DNA of 64,000 nucleotides, from positions 23,079 to 87,078 of the forward strand of contig WGMJ01000009.1 of NCBI GenBank assembly GCA_016125135.1. The letters run 5' to 3'. The notes under the pieces are model-generated. The model did not search any database. It was not told the origin of the DNA and saw nothing but the letters and a program-made list of their open reading frames with translations. Position 1 is the stretch's first letter. Each line of letters starts with the position of its first letter. The stretch comes from Alphaproteobacteria bacterium. Its GTDB lineage: Bacteria > Pseudomonadota > Alphaproteobacteria > Micavibrionales > Micavibrionaceae. Position numbers and translations under genes: made by a program. Positions 47,201 to 55,399 of the stretch are shown one piece after another.

Positions 47201-47418
47201 TTGAAACTGGAGAATAAATTGATCGCCGCAGACCCGAGCCATACGCCCGGCAAAATACGATAACCGAAATGATATACAAACCCCAAAGCAAAGCCTGATG
47301 CCGGCCAGAAAACTGTGGCATAGCCCGGCGGGATGGCCATCTGTAATCCTAGCCAGCCCGCGACAAAGTAGATCGCAGCCAGTGTCAGTATTGATAGAAT
47401 GCGGGATTTAATGCACAC
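44287..47418 (-). CDS. MASE1-CHASE hybrid histidine kinase with REC and HPt domains
   Basis: About 1043 residues. I place the start at GTG 47418 because GAAGGG lies 7 nt upstream; a TTG at 47433 is in frame. Order: MASE1 membrane domain (about 5-210, [20 protein letters not shown]), periplasmic CHASE domain (about 245-455, [20 protein letters not shown]), a further membrane helix near 505, HisKA with His560 (MSHEIRTPL), HATPase ([14 protein letters not shown]), receiver with Asp850 ([11 protein letters not shown]) and HPt with His985 ([13 protein letters not shown]). This is a complete phosphorelay in one protein with an extracellular ligand domain of the type found in cytokinin receptors. 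Likely outputs are the LuxO-like regulator or the CheY protein. Confidence 0.93.
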   Translation of the reverse strand: MCIKSRILSILTLAAIYFVAGWLGLQMAIPPGYATVFWPASGFALGFVYHFGYRILPGVWLGSAAINLFSSFKGLPYIEPAQVINACLIGVGATIQAALGVILLRAANLKNTKLESPASIIKFLFLGGVVSCLVAASWGVTTLVFTSTVTTENAFFSWATWYTGDVLGVIVFSPLTILVLSSAVQMKRKVQVGLPLLIIFICVIGLFQASEKWQKQQFYGEFSRESFFVFNALERTFLDYVQALQALQSFYNSSQEVSRDEFRSFTEGFLEKNPGIRRLIWVPRVRDEERLAFEQNGRAQIEETFAIKERDASGDIVKALSRKEYYPVFYAEPLSNIIIPNMGFDLASEEVRYQALERARITGKPAATEKLRFFSEKEENQYGLMLVLPIYKGHGNKDNSSRGEDAVIEGFVGATYRLQDVIEPILKKWQSRGLVLELYNVEVNKKDLLYTSATRSAVNKKMTAIFEEEFPLGLFGQEWIVRILKAPVTGLVGPGFIVGIVLASGVIFTALLGAFLLVITGRAAEIEHEVSLRTAELKQAQIRAEEAALIKSEFLANMSHEIRTPLTGIIGMAALLRRTRLDNQGVHYAETIKYSADALLQIIDDILDFSKIEAGKLRLENVPFDLHKLCKKVIELFLIRAWEKRVEMKLEYDPQCPALVIGDPGRIRQVLFNLCSNAIKFTDKGLITLCVRAELVAPRYALLKIAVKDTGIGVPEKKHKAIFEKFDQVDTSTSRKYGGTGLGLAITRELLNMMGSDIEIQSQEGVGSEFSFFLRLPLASEDIKGREAIDEKVELIFSGGKVLLAEDNMVNQEVIGTFLRNYDLEVVIASDGQEALEKIKQEKFDLVFMDCQMPVLDGYAATRKLREDKAFDHLPVIAITARAMMDDRQVCVDAGMNDYLSKPINEDELRDMLEKWLSHKLGDKKDKGMKKEIIDEMMLTKLRVSTGDRFSRILEVYLTEGDRHLQTLAEGLEKHDAKALEFAAHSFKTASGQLGAAKLQTILEKIEGQALAGALTEIPALYEEVKVMFAVVKTEIEQLLRSA

Positions 47419-47486
47419 GGTTCTGCCCTTCAAGACTGTTGAAGTTTATAATGCGGGGCAGTTGCTCGCAAGCCTGTAATAAAGAA

Positions 47487-49373
47487 CTATGCTATGAGTT
47501 GAGGCGGTTGTGCCGCGCCTGCAACGAGACGGGCCTGTTCGGCCTTCTGGATATTATTCCAGTCAACCTTGTTTACGGCCGTCAGTGGTAACGGCTCTGC
47601 AACAAACTCTATAATTTTTGGCATTTCATGGCTACCCAAGCCTTGCGCGCGCAGATATTGGCTTAGTGCCACCTGTGTATTCCCACCATCAAATTCTGTA
47701 TCAGGCTTCATGCGCACAAGCGCTTTACCGAATTTCTCCCCCTGTGGATTTGTAAGTGTTACAACAACAGACTCTAGCACGTCTGCGTAGCTATTGATCT
47801 TTGCCTCAATCTGCTCAGGCTCGACCCAAAGGCCGTTGCGCTTATAAGCACGTCCCAAACGCCCGAGAATATGAAGATCCAGATCATCATCCAGATAACC
47901 TACATCCCCCGTTCTCAACCAGCCATCCGCAGTAATTGTTGCATCTGTTGCCTGCTGGTTTTTATAATACCCCTTCATTCGCTGTGGCCCGCGCACCCAT
48001 ATCTCGCCCTCTTCGCCAATCAACATGACTTGCCCTGGTTCATCCCGTGAAACAATTTTTATTTCTGTTCGTGGCAGAGGCAGCCCTACGGAACCGTGTT
48101 TGTTAAAACGGCCCTGCAAGTTACAAGAAATAACGGGGGACGTTTCTGTTTGTCCGTAACCTTCGCTGATTTCAATTGATGATAAATTCTGCCGTGTGCT
48201 GCCCGAAAGTTTTTCACTGCCTGCAATCACCGTTTTCAAACCAGAGAAATCATACTTCCCATGGTCAGGGTGCTCGGTAATCATTGTAAGCAAACGAGGA
48301 GCAGCGGGATATGCTGTTGCGCGGCGCTCTTTAATCAACTCCATTGTCTCTTTAACATTACGCGGGTCTGCCTGCAAAATCAGTTCGCAGCCCGAGGCCA
48401 TGTAGGCTGTCATCAGAAGCGTTTCACCAAAAATATGTGAAAGCGGAATAGCTGCCATGACACGCTCTTCTCCGGCTTCCATCAATCGTTGGCCGGGATG
48501 TTTTTCAGATGGTGCATTGAAAAATTCTGAAATTTGAAGCGCATTCGCCGCAAGGTTAAAATGTGTCAGCGCCGCGCCCTTCGGGCCACCGCTACTACCG
48601 CTTGTATATTGTATAACTGCAATGTCATCAGGTTGCGGCGGCGTGAACGCTGGCAGAGAAACACTTGCCCCGCCTTTCACATCAAAATTTGTAATCTGCG
48701 GTTGCTCTATATCAGTTGGCACAGCCAGTTTTTCTTTCAGGTTATTAAAGTCCGCTGCTTTTTTCTGTAGCGGTGGTACCATACTCATTACAGAAAGCAC
48801 CGCTGATAGAAGTGGCTTGGGCAATCCGTTCATGATTTTAAAGGGCCTTGCTTTCTGGTCCGGCAACATATCAACAAACGGACATTTCACGACGTGCTCG
48901 AGAGTACCCTCTTGAAGCAATTCGTTGACAGGCGTCAGGAAATCTTTGAGGTCAAGTGTGACCATAATCGTTGTATCGCTACTGCGTATCTGTTCTTCTA
49001 GCGGAACCTTGCTTTTATGTGCCAGTGAGTAATTCACAACCGTTGCGCCGACACGTTGAGCGGCGTAAAAGAACACGGGGTAATAAGGCGTATTCGGCAT
49101 AAAGATTCCGACATGCGTGCCCCTTTTTGCTCCACCCGCGCTTAAAGCTGATGCGGCCTTGTCAATAAGCGCACCAAACTCACGATAAGTTACAAGCCTA
49201 CCCATAAAAGACATCGCAACATTATCCGGGTATTTCTGAATAGCCTGCTCGATTAATTGAAGCGGCGTTGCTGTTTCCGGTATCTCGATATCCCAACGCA
49301 CACCTACGGGATACGAAGCTGGAATATTACTTCCATCTGCAATTGCCAGTCTTCCCGCATTTCGATCAGCCAT
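47487..49373 (-). CDS. Acyl-CoA synthetase / AMP-dependent acyl ligase
   Basis: 628 residues of the ANL superfamily. The P-loop is IQYTSGSSGGPKGAALTH, the A5 motif EGYGQTETSPV, the A7/A8 region GWLRTGDVGYLDDDLDLHIL, and the catalytic Lys near the end is in TAVNKVDW. Activates a carboxylic acid, most likely a fatty acid, to the acyl-adenylate and CoA thioester. The length and domain order fit long-chain FadD-type or fatty-acyl ligases. It lies 68 bp downstream of the kinase gene's start and faces away from the RTX gene. Substrate not determined. Confidence 0.88.
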   Translation of the reverse strand: MADRNAGRLAIADGSNIPASYPVGVRWDIEIPETATPLQLIEQAIQKYPDNVAMSFMGRLVTYREFGALIDKAASALSAGGAKRGTHVGIFMPNTPYYPVFFYAAQRVGATVVNYSLAHKSKVPLEEQIRSSDTTIMVTLDLKDFLTPVNELLQEGTLEHVVKCPFVDMLPDQKARPFKIMNGLPKPLLSAVLSVMSMVPPLQKKAADFNNLKEKLAVPTDIEQPQITNFDVKGGASVSLPAFTPPQPDDIAVIQYTSGSSGGPKGAALTHFNLAANALQISEFFNAPSEKHPGQRLMEAGEERVMAAIPLSHIFGETLLMTAYMASGCELILQADPRNVKETMELIKERRATAYPAAPRLLTMITEHPDHGKYDFSGLKTVIAGSEKLSGSTRQNLSSIEISEGYGQTETSPVISCNLQGRFNKHGSVGLPLPRTEIKIVSRDEPGQVMLIGEEGEIWVRGPQRMKGYYKNQQATDATITADGWLRTGDVGYLDDDLDLHILGRLGRAYKRNGLWVEPEQIEAKINSYADVLESVVVTLTNPQGEKFGKALVRMKPDTEFDGGNTQVALSQYLRAQGLGSHEMPKIIEFVAEPLPLTAVNKVDWNNIQKAEQARLVAGAAQPPQLIA

Positions 49374-49725
49374 TTTAAAATCTCCTGCGGCCCCTGCCGT
49401 TTATGTGCTTTTTTGTATTATGGGCAAAACCTATCCTACTTTCTTATCGCAAAGCAATTGAAAGAGCTGTTATTGCACCGCAAAAACTGCCTCTTTGCAT
49501 GCGGATTATCTTACGAAAGGTTGGAGAATATAGGAAATGCCGCTATATTATTGGTTGGAGTAGACAGGATCTCCTTTATCCCGTCCCAATAACAGGCTAA
49601 CCCACAGAATTAATTGAATTTTTGGTCTATTTTTTAGCTTTAATTTTAAGGATATGTTTACCCGCGGATGGGAAGATTAAATAATAAGAAGATAACAACG
49701 CAACAGAAGAACGTGAGGGCACTGG
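49374..49725. other. Intergenic leader between acyl ligase and RTX gene
   Basis: 352 bp between divergent genes. The half nearer the RTX gene is AT-rich (TTAATTGAATTTTTGG, TTTTAGCTTTAATTTTAAGG) and probably holds its promoter, but no convincing -35/-10 pair or sigma-54 site is visible. A weak GAGGG ribosome binding site precedes the ATG at 49726. No convincing small gene was found. Confidence 0.5.
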
Positions 49726-52700
49726 ATGCCTTTTTCAGTTATTAGTTTTGAAGTAAGCGCGAATTATTCCGTTTTTGCGCCCGAGCTTGAGTTAGAAGTC
49801 GAGGGCGTTGCCGTAAGATCAGTTCTTGTAAACGATCACACAGGCTCCGGAACTGGCATTTACACTTTTTCGTTCGATTTTGCGGGCCCCCTTACGCCAT
49901 CTAGTCTTAGATTGCGTTTTGTAAATGATGGTGCCGAAGGGGGTCGTGTTGTTACCATCCATAGCGTATCAATTAATGGCGTAGACATGACGAGTGAAGT
50001 GGATGACACCACACTCAACTCGGGCCAAGCCGCAACCGTTGATCCTACGCCTCCAGCCCCCCCCACTCCGACAATCGAAGAAATTTATGGCACGGCAGAA
50101 CCAAGCCTTGCTGACTATGGCCCGGCCACTATCACAGGCACAGGCGGAAACGAACAGTTGAATGGCTCACGCACAGTTGCTGATAATGATGTTATAGACG
50201 GACAAGGTGGCGTTGACACATTACGTGGCTATGATGGTGATGACGTTATTTTCGGCAGCGCTGGCAACGACCGCATTTTCGGCGGCGATGATAATGACAC
50301 ACTCAGTGGTGATGCGGATGATGACCTTATCCGCGGCGAGGCTGGTGATGACCGTATCTATGGCGGTGATGGCGATGACCGGCTTTTTGGTAATGATGAT
50401 AATGATACGCTTTTTGGTGGCGCCGGTGACGACAGCCTGAGCGGTGATGAGGGTGATGATGTTCTTTTAGGGCAAGACGGCGATGACTACATTGCTGCTG
50501 GCGACGGAGACGATATAGCAAGTGGTGGCGATGGCGCTGACCAGCTTATAGGCCAAGACGGCAATGACAGCCTGCATGGTGATGCAGGGCAGGATTACCT
50601 GAACGGCAGCGCTGGCAACGACGAGTTATATGGTGGTGATGACGCTGACATTCTTGTTGGGGATTCAGGAAATGACATTCTCTATGGCGATGCTGGTGGC
50701 GACCTTTTGCTTGGACGCACCGGCGCTGATACCGCTTATGGTGGCGATGGCGATGATACAATTTATGATGAAGAAGGAAATGACATTCTTTATGGTGATG
50801 CTGGCAATGATTCCATTACCGGCGGCACAGGAAGTGATACGTTATACGGTGGCGGCGAAGATGACTTTCTGCATGGCAGTGGCCTGCATCACACAGATAT
50901 CGCCTCTGCCTTAGCATCAGACCCGACCCTTATCTACGATCAATACACAAATAGCTTTTACCAGTTTGTTGCTGGGCCAGTATCCTGGTCAGCCGCCAGC
51001 GCAGCAGCACAGGCAAGCACGCTCAACGGCGTTGCAGGTAGCCTTGTCACCGTTACAAGCGCCTATGAGAATACGCTGGTATATAATTTAAGCATTGACA
51101 ACGGCGCTGACACAACAACACGTGTTTGGCTTAACCATACAGAGAATGGCGTTGATCAGGTTTGGTATATCGGCGATACAGGCATTGAAGCCGGCATACA
51201 ATTCAGTGCGACAGCCGCAGCCACAAACAACATGTATAATGGCTGGGGCGCAGGCCAGCCGAATAACTCGGGCGGCCCGCAAACACGTGCGACTTACTGG
51301 TTTAATGGCACCGAAACCTGGGACGACAGGCCAGATGCCGATACACATAGCTATGTTATAGAATGGTCTGCAGGCTTGATGGGTGATGACAATGCTGTTG
51401 ACACACTGAATGGTGGCGCCGGCAATGACTGGCTGTATGGTTATGGCGGTAATGATATTCTGAACGGCGATGGCGACAATGATAATTTATTTGGTGGCGC
51501 CGGTAACGACACGCTCAATGGCGGCACAGGCACCGATACGCTTGTCGGTGGAACTGGCGCAGATACGATAGATGGCGGTGATGGCAATGACAACATTATG
51601 CTCCGTAACGGCGAGTATACAGGCGCTGAATCTATTACCGGGGGCAATGGCACAGACACAGTATTCCTTAATAACGCCACAACAATTGATTTTACATCAG
51701 GCACGCTTGCAACAGTTGAATTACTGACAGGAAGCCAGCTTAACGACACAGTAACGCTCAACGCAACACATGTTGCTGGCATGCTGACAACACTTAACTT
51801 GCAAGCCGGAACAGATGTTCTTAATACTTTTGCAGTTGGCAATATTACAGCCGCAACAATTGCAACAATATCAAATGTTGAAACTGGCAACCTTGTTGGT
51901 AACGGTTCGAATAATACGATTACCCTCACCGGCGCGCAGCTTGACACACTTATTATTGGCGCCGGTACGATTACCATGGCCGGCGGCGCTGCGGATACTA
52001 TTAATCTCACCTCGACTTCCGCTGATCTGAATACGCTGGGCGCGACCAACGCATCAATTACGGGACTTGAAATTATTTCCTTCTCGACAGCAGCGGCCGG
52101 CATCACCGTGAACCTGACGGGCCAGACGGAAGATTTTACAATTACCGGCGGCGGGTCGGGCGATACCATTACAGCAGGCTCTGGCTCGGACACGATCGAT
52201 GCAGGCGGCGGCAATGACACGATTAACCTTGCAAACGGCCATTTTGGAAATGGTGAGTCAATTACCGGTGGCGCAGGCACTGACACTATTTTACTAACGA
52301 ACGCCACAACAGTTGACTTCCAGAAAGGGACACTTGCTACTGTTGAAACACTCACAGGTAGTGGCGATAATGATAATGTGACAGTATCGGCCACACAGTT
52401 TGTTATGTTTGGCACAATCAACCTGCAAGGCGGCACAGATACATTTAATGTTTTTGCAGATGGCTCGAATATTTCAGCTTCTGGTCTTCCGGCCACATCA
52501 AATATCGAGGCAGGCAATCTGACTGGCAACGGTTCCAATAACAGTATTACGCTTACAGGTGCTCAGCTTGATGCAATATTATCAGGCACTGGCACAATTG
52601 CACTTGGCGGCGGGACAAGTGATACCATTAACCTCACCTCGACATCGGCTGATTTGAATACATTCGGCCCAACAGATGCTTCGATCACAGGCGTTGAAGT

Positions 52701-54501
52701 GATCTCGGCAGCAAGTGCCGGCGCAGGCGTTACTATTGCACTCTCCGGCCAGACGGAGGACTTTACCGTTACAGGCGGCGGCTCGGCCGATACAATTACG
52801 CTGGGAACCGGCGATGATACGATTGATGGCGGCGGCGGCGGCGATACAATGACCGGTGGGACGGGCAGTGATGTCATCACCGGCGGTGGCGGAAATGACA
52901 TTATTTACGCCTACAATAATACATCGCGGTCAAACTCTGTGGGGGCCACATTAGGCGGTTCGGTTGTCACCGACTTTTCAGCCAACTTCAGTGCAAACAC
53001 CAACGGGTTCACTTATACTGACGGAAACGACCCTGCCAACGTTACAGTAACCGGCTCAAGAGATACTGGAGATGGCAATTTTGCGAACGGGTCTCTGGAA
53101 ATCGATATCCAGAATACAAATGGAAACTTCTCGAACGCCTGGGGCTATTACGCTCGCACCATAACATATACACAAGATATGAACTCGGCACAGCTTGATT
53201 TCTACTATCGCCACATCCATGCCAACCAGAATGATAACGGGGAAGACTCGCTGGTATATTATACAATTGATGGCGGTACCAACTGGAATCTGATTAGTAC
53301 AGCGCTTGGTTCTGGCGGCGCTACCGATACAGGCTGGGTACAACAAACTGTTAATTTAGGTAATGTCACCGCAGGCAACTCTATCGATCTACGTTTTGCG
53401 ATATTACACACCGGCTCAAGTGGCAATAATGAAGACGCCACAGCACGTTTCGATGATGTCACCATTACTGGTGCGAATGTAACATCTCAAACCGCGGGCT
53501 ACAGCACGACAGATGCCGATGTAAATGAAGTGAATATTATTGATGGCGGCAACGGCAACGACACTATTTACGGCTCTTCGGGCAATGATATTCTGAATGG
53601 CGGCGCGGATATCGACACAATCTACTCTGGCTCGGTTGATACACTTACAGCCATGCTGAGCAGTATTCTCGCATCCAACCCGGGCGTTGGTTATAATTTC
53701 GAAACAGGAAACTTCTATCAGGTTGTCTCAAATACACTTTCGTGGACGGCCGCCGCCACTGCAGCCAATGGAACAACGCTGAGTGGTGTAGCTGGACACC
53801 TGGCAACAATTACAAGCCAGGACGAGCTTGATTTCATTTCCGCCCGCACTGGCAGCACGAATTCATGGCTTGGCGGTAATGATACGGGAACCGAAGGTGT
53901 TTGGCGGTGGGTTGCCGGCGGTTACGAAAACGGCGCACAATTTGCGAACTCATCCGGCACAGCTGTAAATGGGTGGTTTAATGACTGGTCGGCAGGCCAG
54001 CCGAATGATGGCGATGGCACACAAGACTACCTATACCTGCTTAACGGCACACAATTTGCTGACCTTGTGGTTCAGGGCAATGGCTCTACAGGCTATGTAA
54101 CCGTACCGCAGTATGTTATTGAATGGGAAGGCTCACAGATATTTGCAGGGCTGAATATCAATACACTGAATGGTGGTACGGGCAATGATAATCTTTATGG
54201 CTCGGACGGGATTGATATTTTTGTAATTGATAACACAACAAGTGTTGATACGATTTACAATTTCAACATACTCGGACGCGATAAGCTTGATTTAAGTTCT
54301 ATTCTGTCTGCGTATAACCCCCTCACTCAGAATATTGCCAACTATATACAACTGACCGAAGGCGGAGGTAACACTACGATCGCTGTTGATACAAATGGCA
54401 CAACAGGCGGAGTTTCCTTTACAAATGTGGCAATACTAAACGGCGTTACAGGTCTTAACATCCATGAGATGCTGGCCGGTGACAATTTGATTGTCAGCTA
54501 A
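49726..54501 (+). CDS. RTX adhesin with CBM60-like, two C-type lectin and type I secretion domains
   Basis: 1591 residues, no signal peptide, as expected for type I secretion. Order: CBM36/60-like Ca-dependent carbohydrate-binding domain (about 1-95, ending IHSVSINGVD); RTX nonapeptide block (about 145-385, GGxGxDxLxG); C-type lectin 1 (about 400-550, with WGAGQPNN and YVIEWSAG); RTX; two diverged ~209-residue tandem repeats (about 630-1050); RTX; a beta-sandwich-like domain (about 1085-1260); lectin 2 (about 1316-1470, WSAGQPND, YVIEWEG); and a C-terminal type I secretion target domain (about 1495-1591, DIFVIDNTTSVDTIYNF). Likely a surface or released glycan-binding adhesin. The HlyB/HlyD/TolC genes are not in the window. 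Confidence 0.92.
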   Translation: MPFSVISFEVSANYSVFAPELELEVEGVAVRSVLVNDHTGSGTGIYTFSFDFAGPLTPSSLRLRFVNDGAEGGRVVTIHSVSINGVDMTSEVDDTTLNSGQAATVDPTPPAPPTPTIEEIYGTAEPSLADYGPATITGTGGNEQLNGSRTVADNDVIDGQGGVDTLRGYDGDDVIFGSAGNDRIFGGDDNDTLSGDADDDLIRGEAGDDRIYGGDGDDRLFGNDDNDTLFGGAGDDSLSGDEGDDVLLGQDGDDYIAAGDGDDIASGGDGADQLIGQDGNDSLHGDAGQDYLNGSAGNDELYGGDDADILVGDSGNDILYGDAGGDLLLGRTGADTAYGGDGDDTIYDEEGNDILYGDAGNDSITGGTGSDTLYGGGEDDFLHGSGLHHTDIASALASDPTLIYDQYTNSFYQFVAGPVSWSAASAAAQASTLNGVAGSLVTVTSAYENTLVYNLSIDNGADTTTRVWLNHTENGVDQVWYIGDTGIEAGIQFSATAAATNNMYNGWGAGQPNNSGGPQTRATYWFNGTETWDDRPDADTHSYVIEWSAGLMGDDNAVDTLNGGAGNDWLYGYGGNDILNGDGDNDNLFGGAGNDTLNGGTGTDTLVGGTGADTIDGGDGNDNIMLRNGEYTGAESITGGNGTDTVFLNNATTIDFTSGTLATVELLTGSQLNDTVTLNATHVAGMLTTLNLQAGTDVLNTFAVGNITAATIATISNVETGNLVGNGSNNTITLTGAQLDTLIIGAGTITMAGGAADTINLTSTSADLNTLGATNASITGLEIISFSTAAAGITVNLTGQTEDFTITGGGSGDTITAGSGSDTIDAGGGNDTINLANGHFGNGESITGGAGTDTILLTNATTVDFQKGTLATVETLTGSGDNDNVTVSATQFVMFGTINLQGGTDTFNVFADGSNISASGLPATSNIEAGNLTGNGSNNSITLTGAQLDAILSGTGTIALGGGTSDTINLTSTSADLNTFGPTDASITGVEVISAASAGAGVTIALSGQTEDFTVTGGGSADTITLGTGDDTIDGGGGGDTMTGGTGSDVITGGGGNDIIYAYNNTSRSNSVGATLGGSVVTDFSANFSANTNGFTYTDGNDPANVTVTGSRDTGDGNFANGSLEIDIQNTNGNFSNAWGYYARTITYTQDMNSAQLDFYYRHIHANQNDNGEDSLVYYTIDGGTNWNLISTALGSGGATDTGWVQQTVNLGNVTAGNSIDLRFAILHTGSSGNNEDATARFDDVTITGANVTSQTAGYSTTDADVNEVNIIDGGNGNDTIYGSSGNDILNGGADIDTIYSGSVDTLTAMLSSILASNPGVGYNFETGNFYQVVSNTLSWTAAATAANGTTLSGVAGHLATITSQDELDFISARTGSTNSWLGGNDTGTEGVWRWVAGGYENGAQFANSSGTAVNGWFNDWSAGQPNDGDGTQDYLYLLNGTQFADLVVQGNGSTGYVTVPQYVIEWEGSQIFAGLNINTLNGGTGNDNLYGSDGIDIFVIDNTTSVDTIYNFNILGRDKLDLSSILSAYNPLTQNIANYIQLTEGGGNTTIAVDTNGTTGGVSFTNVAILNGVTGLNIHEMLAGDNLIVS
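50160..50890 (+). repeat. RTX calcium-binding nonapeptide repeats
   Basis: About 25 consecutive 27-bp units encoding GGxGxDxLx variants. They fold as a calcium-bound parallel beta-roll outside the cell. Smaller RTX clusters follow at about 51385-51600, 52150-52215, 52790-52915, 53540-53640 and 54160-54215. Confidence 0.93.
51600..52860 (+). repeat. Tandem ~627-bp duplication within the RTX gene
   Basis: Two copies, each beginning near an ESITGG codon block (51624 and about 52250) and ending in an RTX cluster. Shared phrases include GNGSNNSITLTGAQLD / GNGSNNTITLTGAQLD and INLTSTSADLNT. The copies are diverged, so the duplication is old or under diversification. Confidence 0.85.
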
Positions 54502-54533
54502 TCAATCAATCTATCTATCTATTTATTTATTTC
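54500..54533. repeat. Imperfect tetranucleotide array after the RTX stop codon
   Basis: Three AATC, two TATC and three TATT units in series, overlapping the RTX stop codon. A simple-sequence tract of 34 bp. Confidence 0.8.
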
Positions 54534-54726
54534 TTTCCGCTGAACGCGCCTCTAAAAGTTTGATACACTGCTGCACAAGCGCTTCATGTTTGAAAGACTT
54601 CCTACAAAAAGATCTCCTTTAAACCGATGTCTTTTCATAGCCTTTGCAATCAATCGTGTTACCTTTTTCTTGGTGGCCCCTTCCGTCCCGTTGCGAATTA
54701 AGTGTAACTCAAGCAAACTATTATAG

Positions 54727-55302
54727 ATGGAAATAGCTCGGCAACTCGCCAAAAAATTAAAGACCCCGAAGCAGGTTCAGCGCTATATAAGGCGCCTCCC
54801 TTATAATAAGGGGGAAACGCTCTACTCAGCCGAAACGGCCCTACGCAAAAAAACCATGCATTGCTTTGAAGCTGCCATGGCAGCGGCGGCCATTCTGGAG
54901 CACCATGGTTACCCGCCACTTGTCATGAGCCTTGAAAGCAAAGACGGGCTTGATCATGTCATTTACGTCTTTAAGGAAAAAACAGGCTGGGGCGCCATTA
55001 CGCGCTCGCGGGATGAAGGCCTCCATGGCCGCGCGCCACGTTACCACTCGCTCCGAGACCTCGCATGGAGTTATTATGACCCCTATGTCGATAAAACAGG
55101 TAAAATAACTGCATATCAGGTCGCGCATATGGATGATTGCGGAACCAACTGGCGCAGCAGCGTAAAGAATGTCTGGAAGGCCGAGCAATATCTGATCGAC
55201 CTCAAGCACATCCCGCTAAAATCATCAAAATCCCGCTATAAAAAACTGCATAAGGATTATTTGGAGCAAGGCCCCATACCACGTCAGAAAAACTGGTGGT
55301 AA
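54727..55302 (+). CDS. Transglutaminase-like cysteine-His protein of unknown function
   Basis: 191 residues of a conserved bacterial family without assigned function. The pattern MHCFEAAMAAAAILEHHGYP then GLDHVIYVFKEKTGWGAI and TRSRDEGLHGRAPRYHSL gives an ordered Cys (about residue 44), His (about 77) and Asp (about 98), the transglutaminase/BTLCP type of triad. Deviation: no signal peptide or membrane segment is visible, so it should be cytoplasmic. It sits between the RTX adhesin and the two-partner secretion genes, on the same strand, but 225 bp from the former. Confidence 0.7.
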   Translation: MEIARQLAKKLKTPKQVQRYIRRLPYNKGETLYSAETALRKKTMHCFEAAMAAAAILEHHGYPPLVMSLESKDGLDHVIYVFKEKTGWGAITRSRDEGLHGRAPRYHSLRDLAWSYYDPYVDKTGKITAYQVAHMDDCGTNWRSSVKNVWKAEQYLIDLKHIPLKSSKSRYKKLHKDYLEQGPIPRQKNWW

Positions 55303-55399
55303 GTGGCAGGACAAGCTAAATACAAAATCTTTTCCGCAAAAAACGGTGAATAAATTCTCAAGATCTAGTATATTATCCGCCCCCCCTTATAATATTTAA

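Noticed and set aside
49403..49600. 65-codon plus-strand frame upstream of the RTX gene
   Set aside because: No ribosome binding site and unremarkable composition; more likely 5' non-coding DNA.
49621..49650. Possible sigma-54 promoter (GG-N11-GC) upstream of the RTX gene
   Set aside because: Spacing is one base off the strict GG-N10-GC rule and the flanking bases do not match TGGCAC/TTGC.
51441..52901. Long Pro/Ser/Val-rich minus-strand frames inside the RTX gene
   Set aside because: Antisense of repetitive RTX and beta-helix codons; low-complexity and no start signal.
54552..54726. Minus-strand Lys-rich frame (GTEGATKKKVTRLIAKAM) and a second frame ending QQCIKLLEARSAERNK
   Set aside because: Either could be the remnant of a lost gene with a frameshift, but there is no start with a ribosome binding site and no family match, so I do not annotate it.
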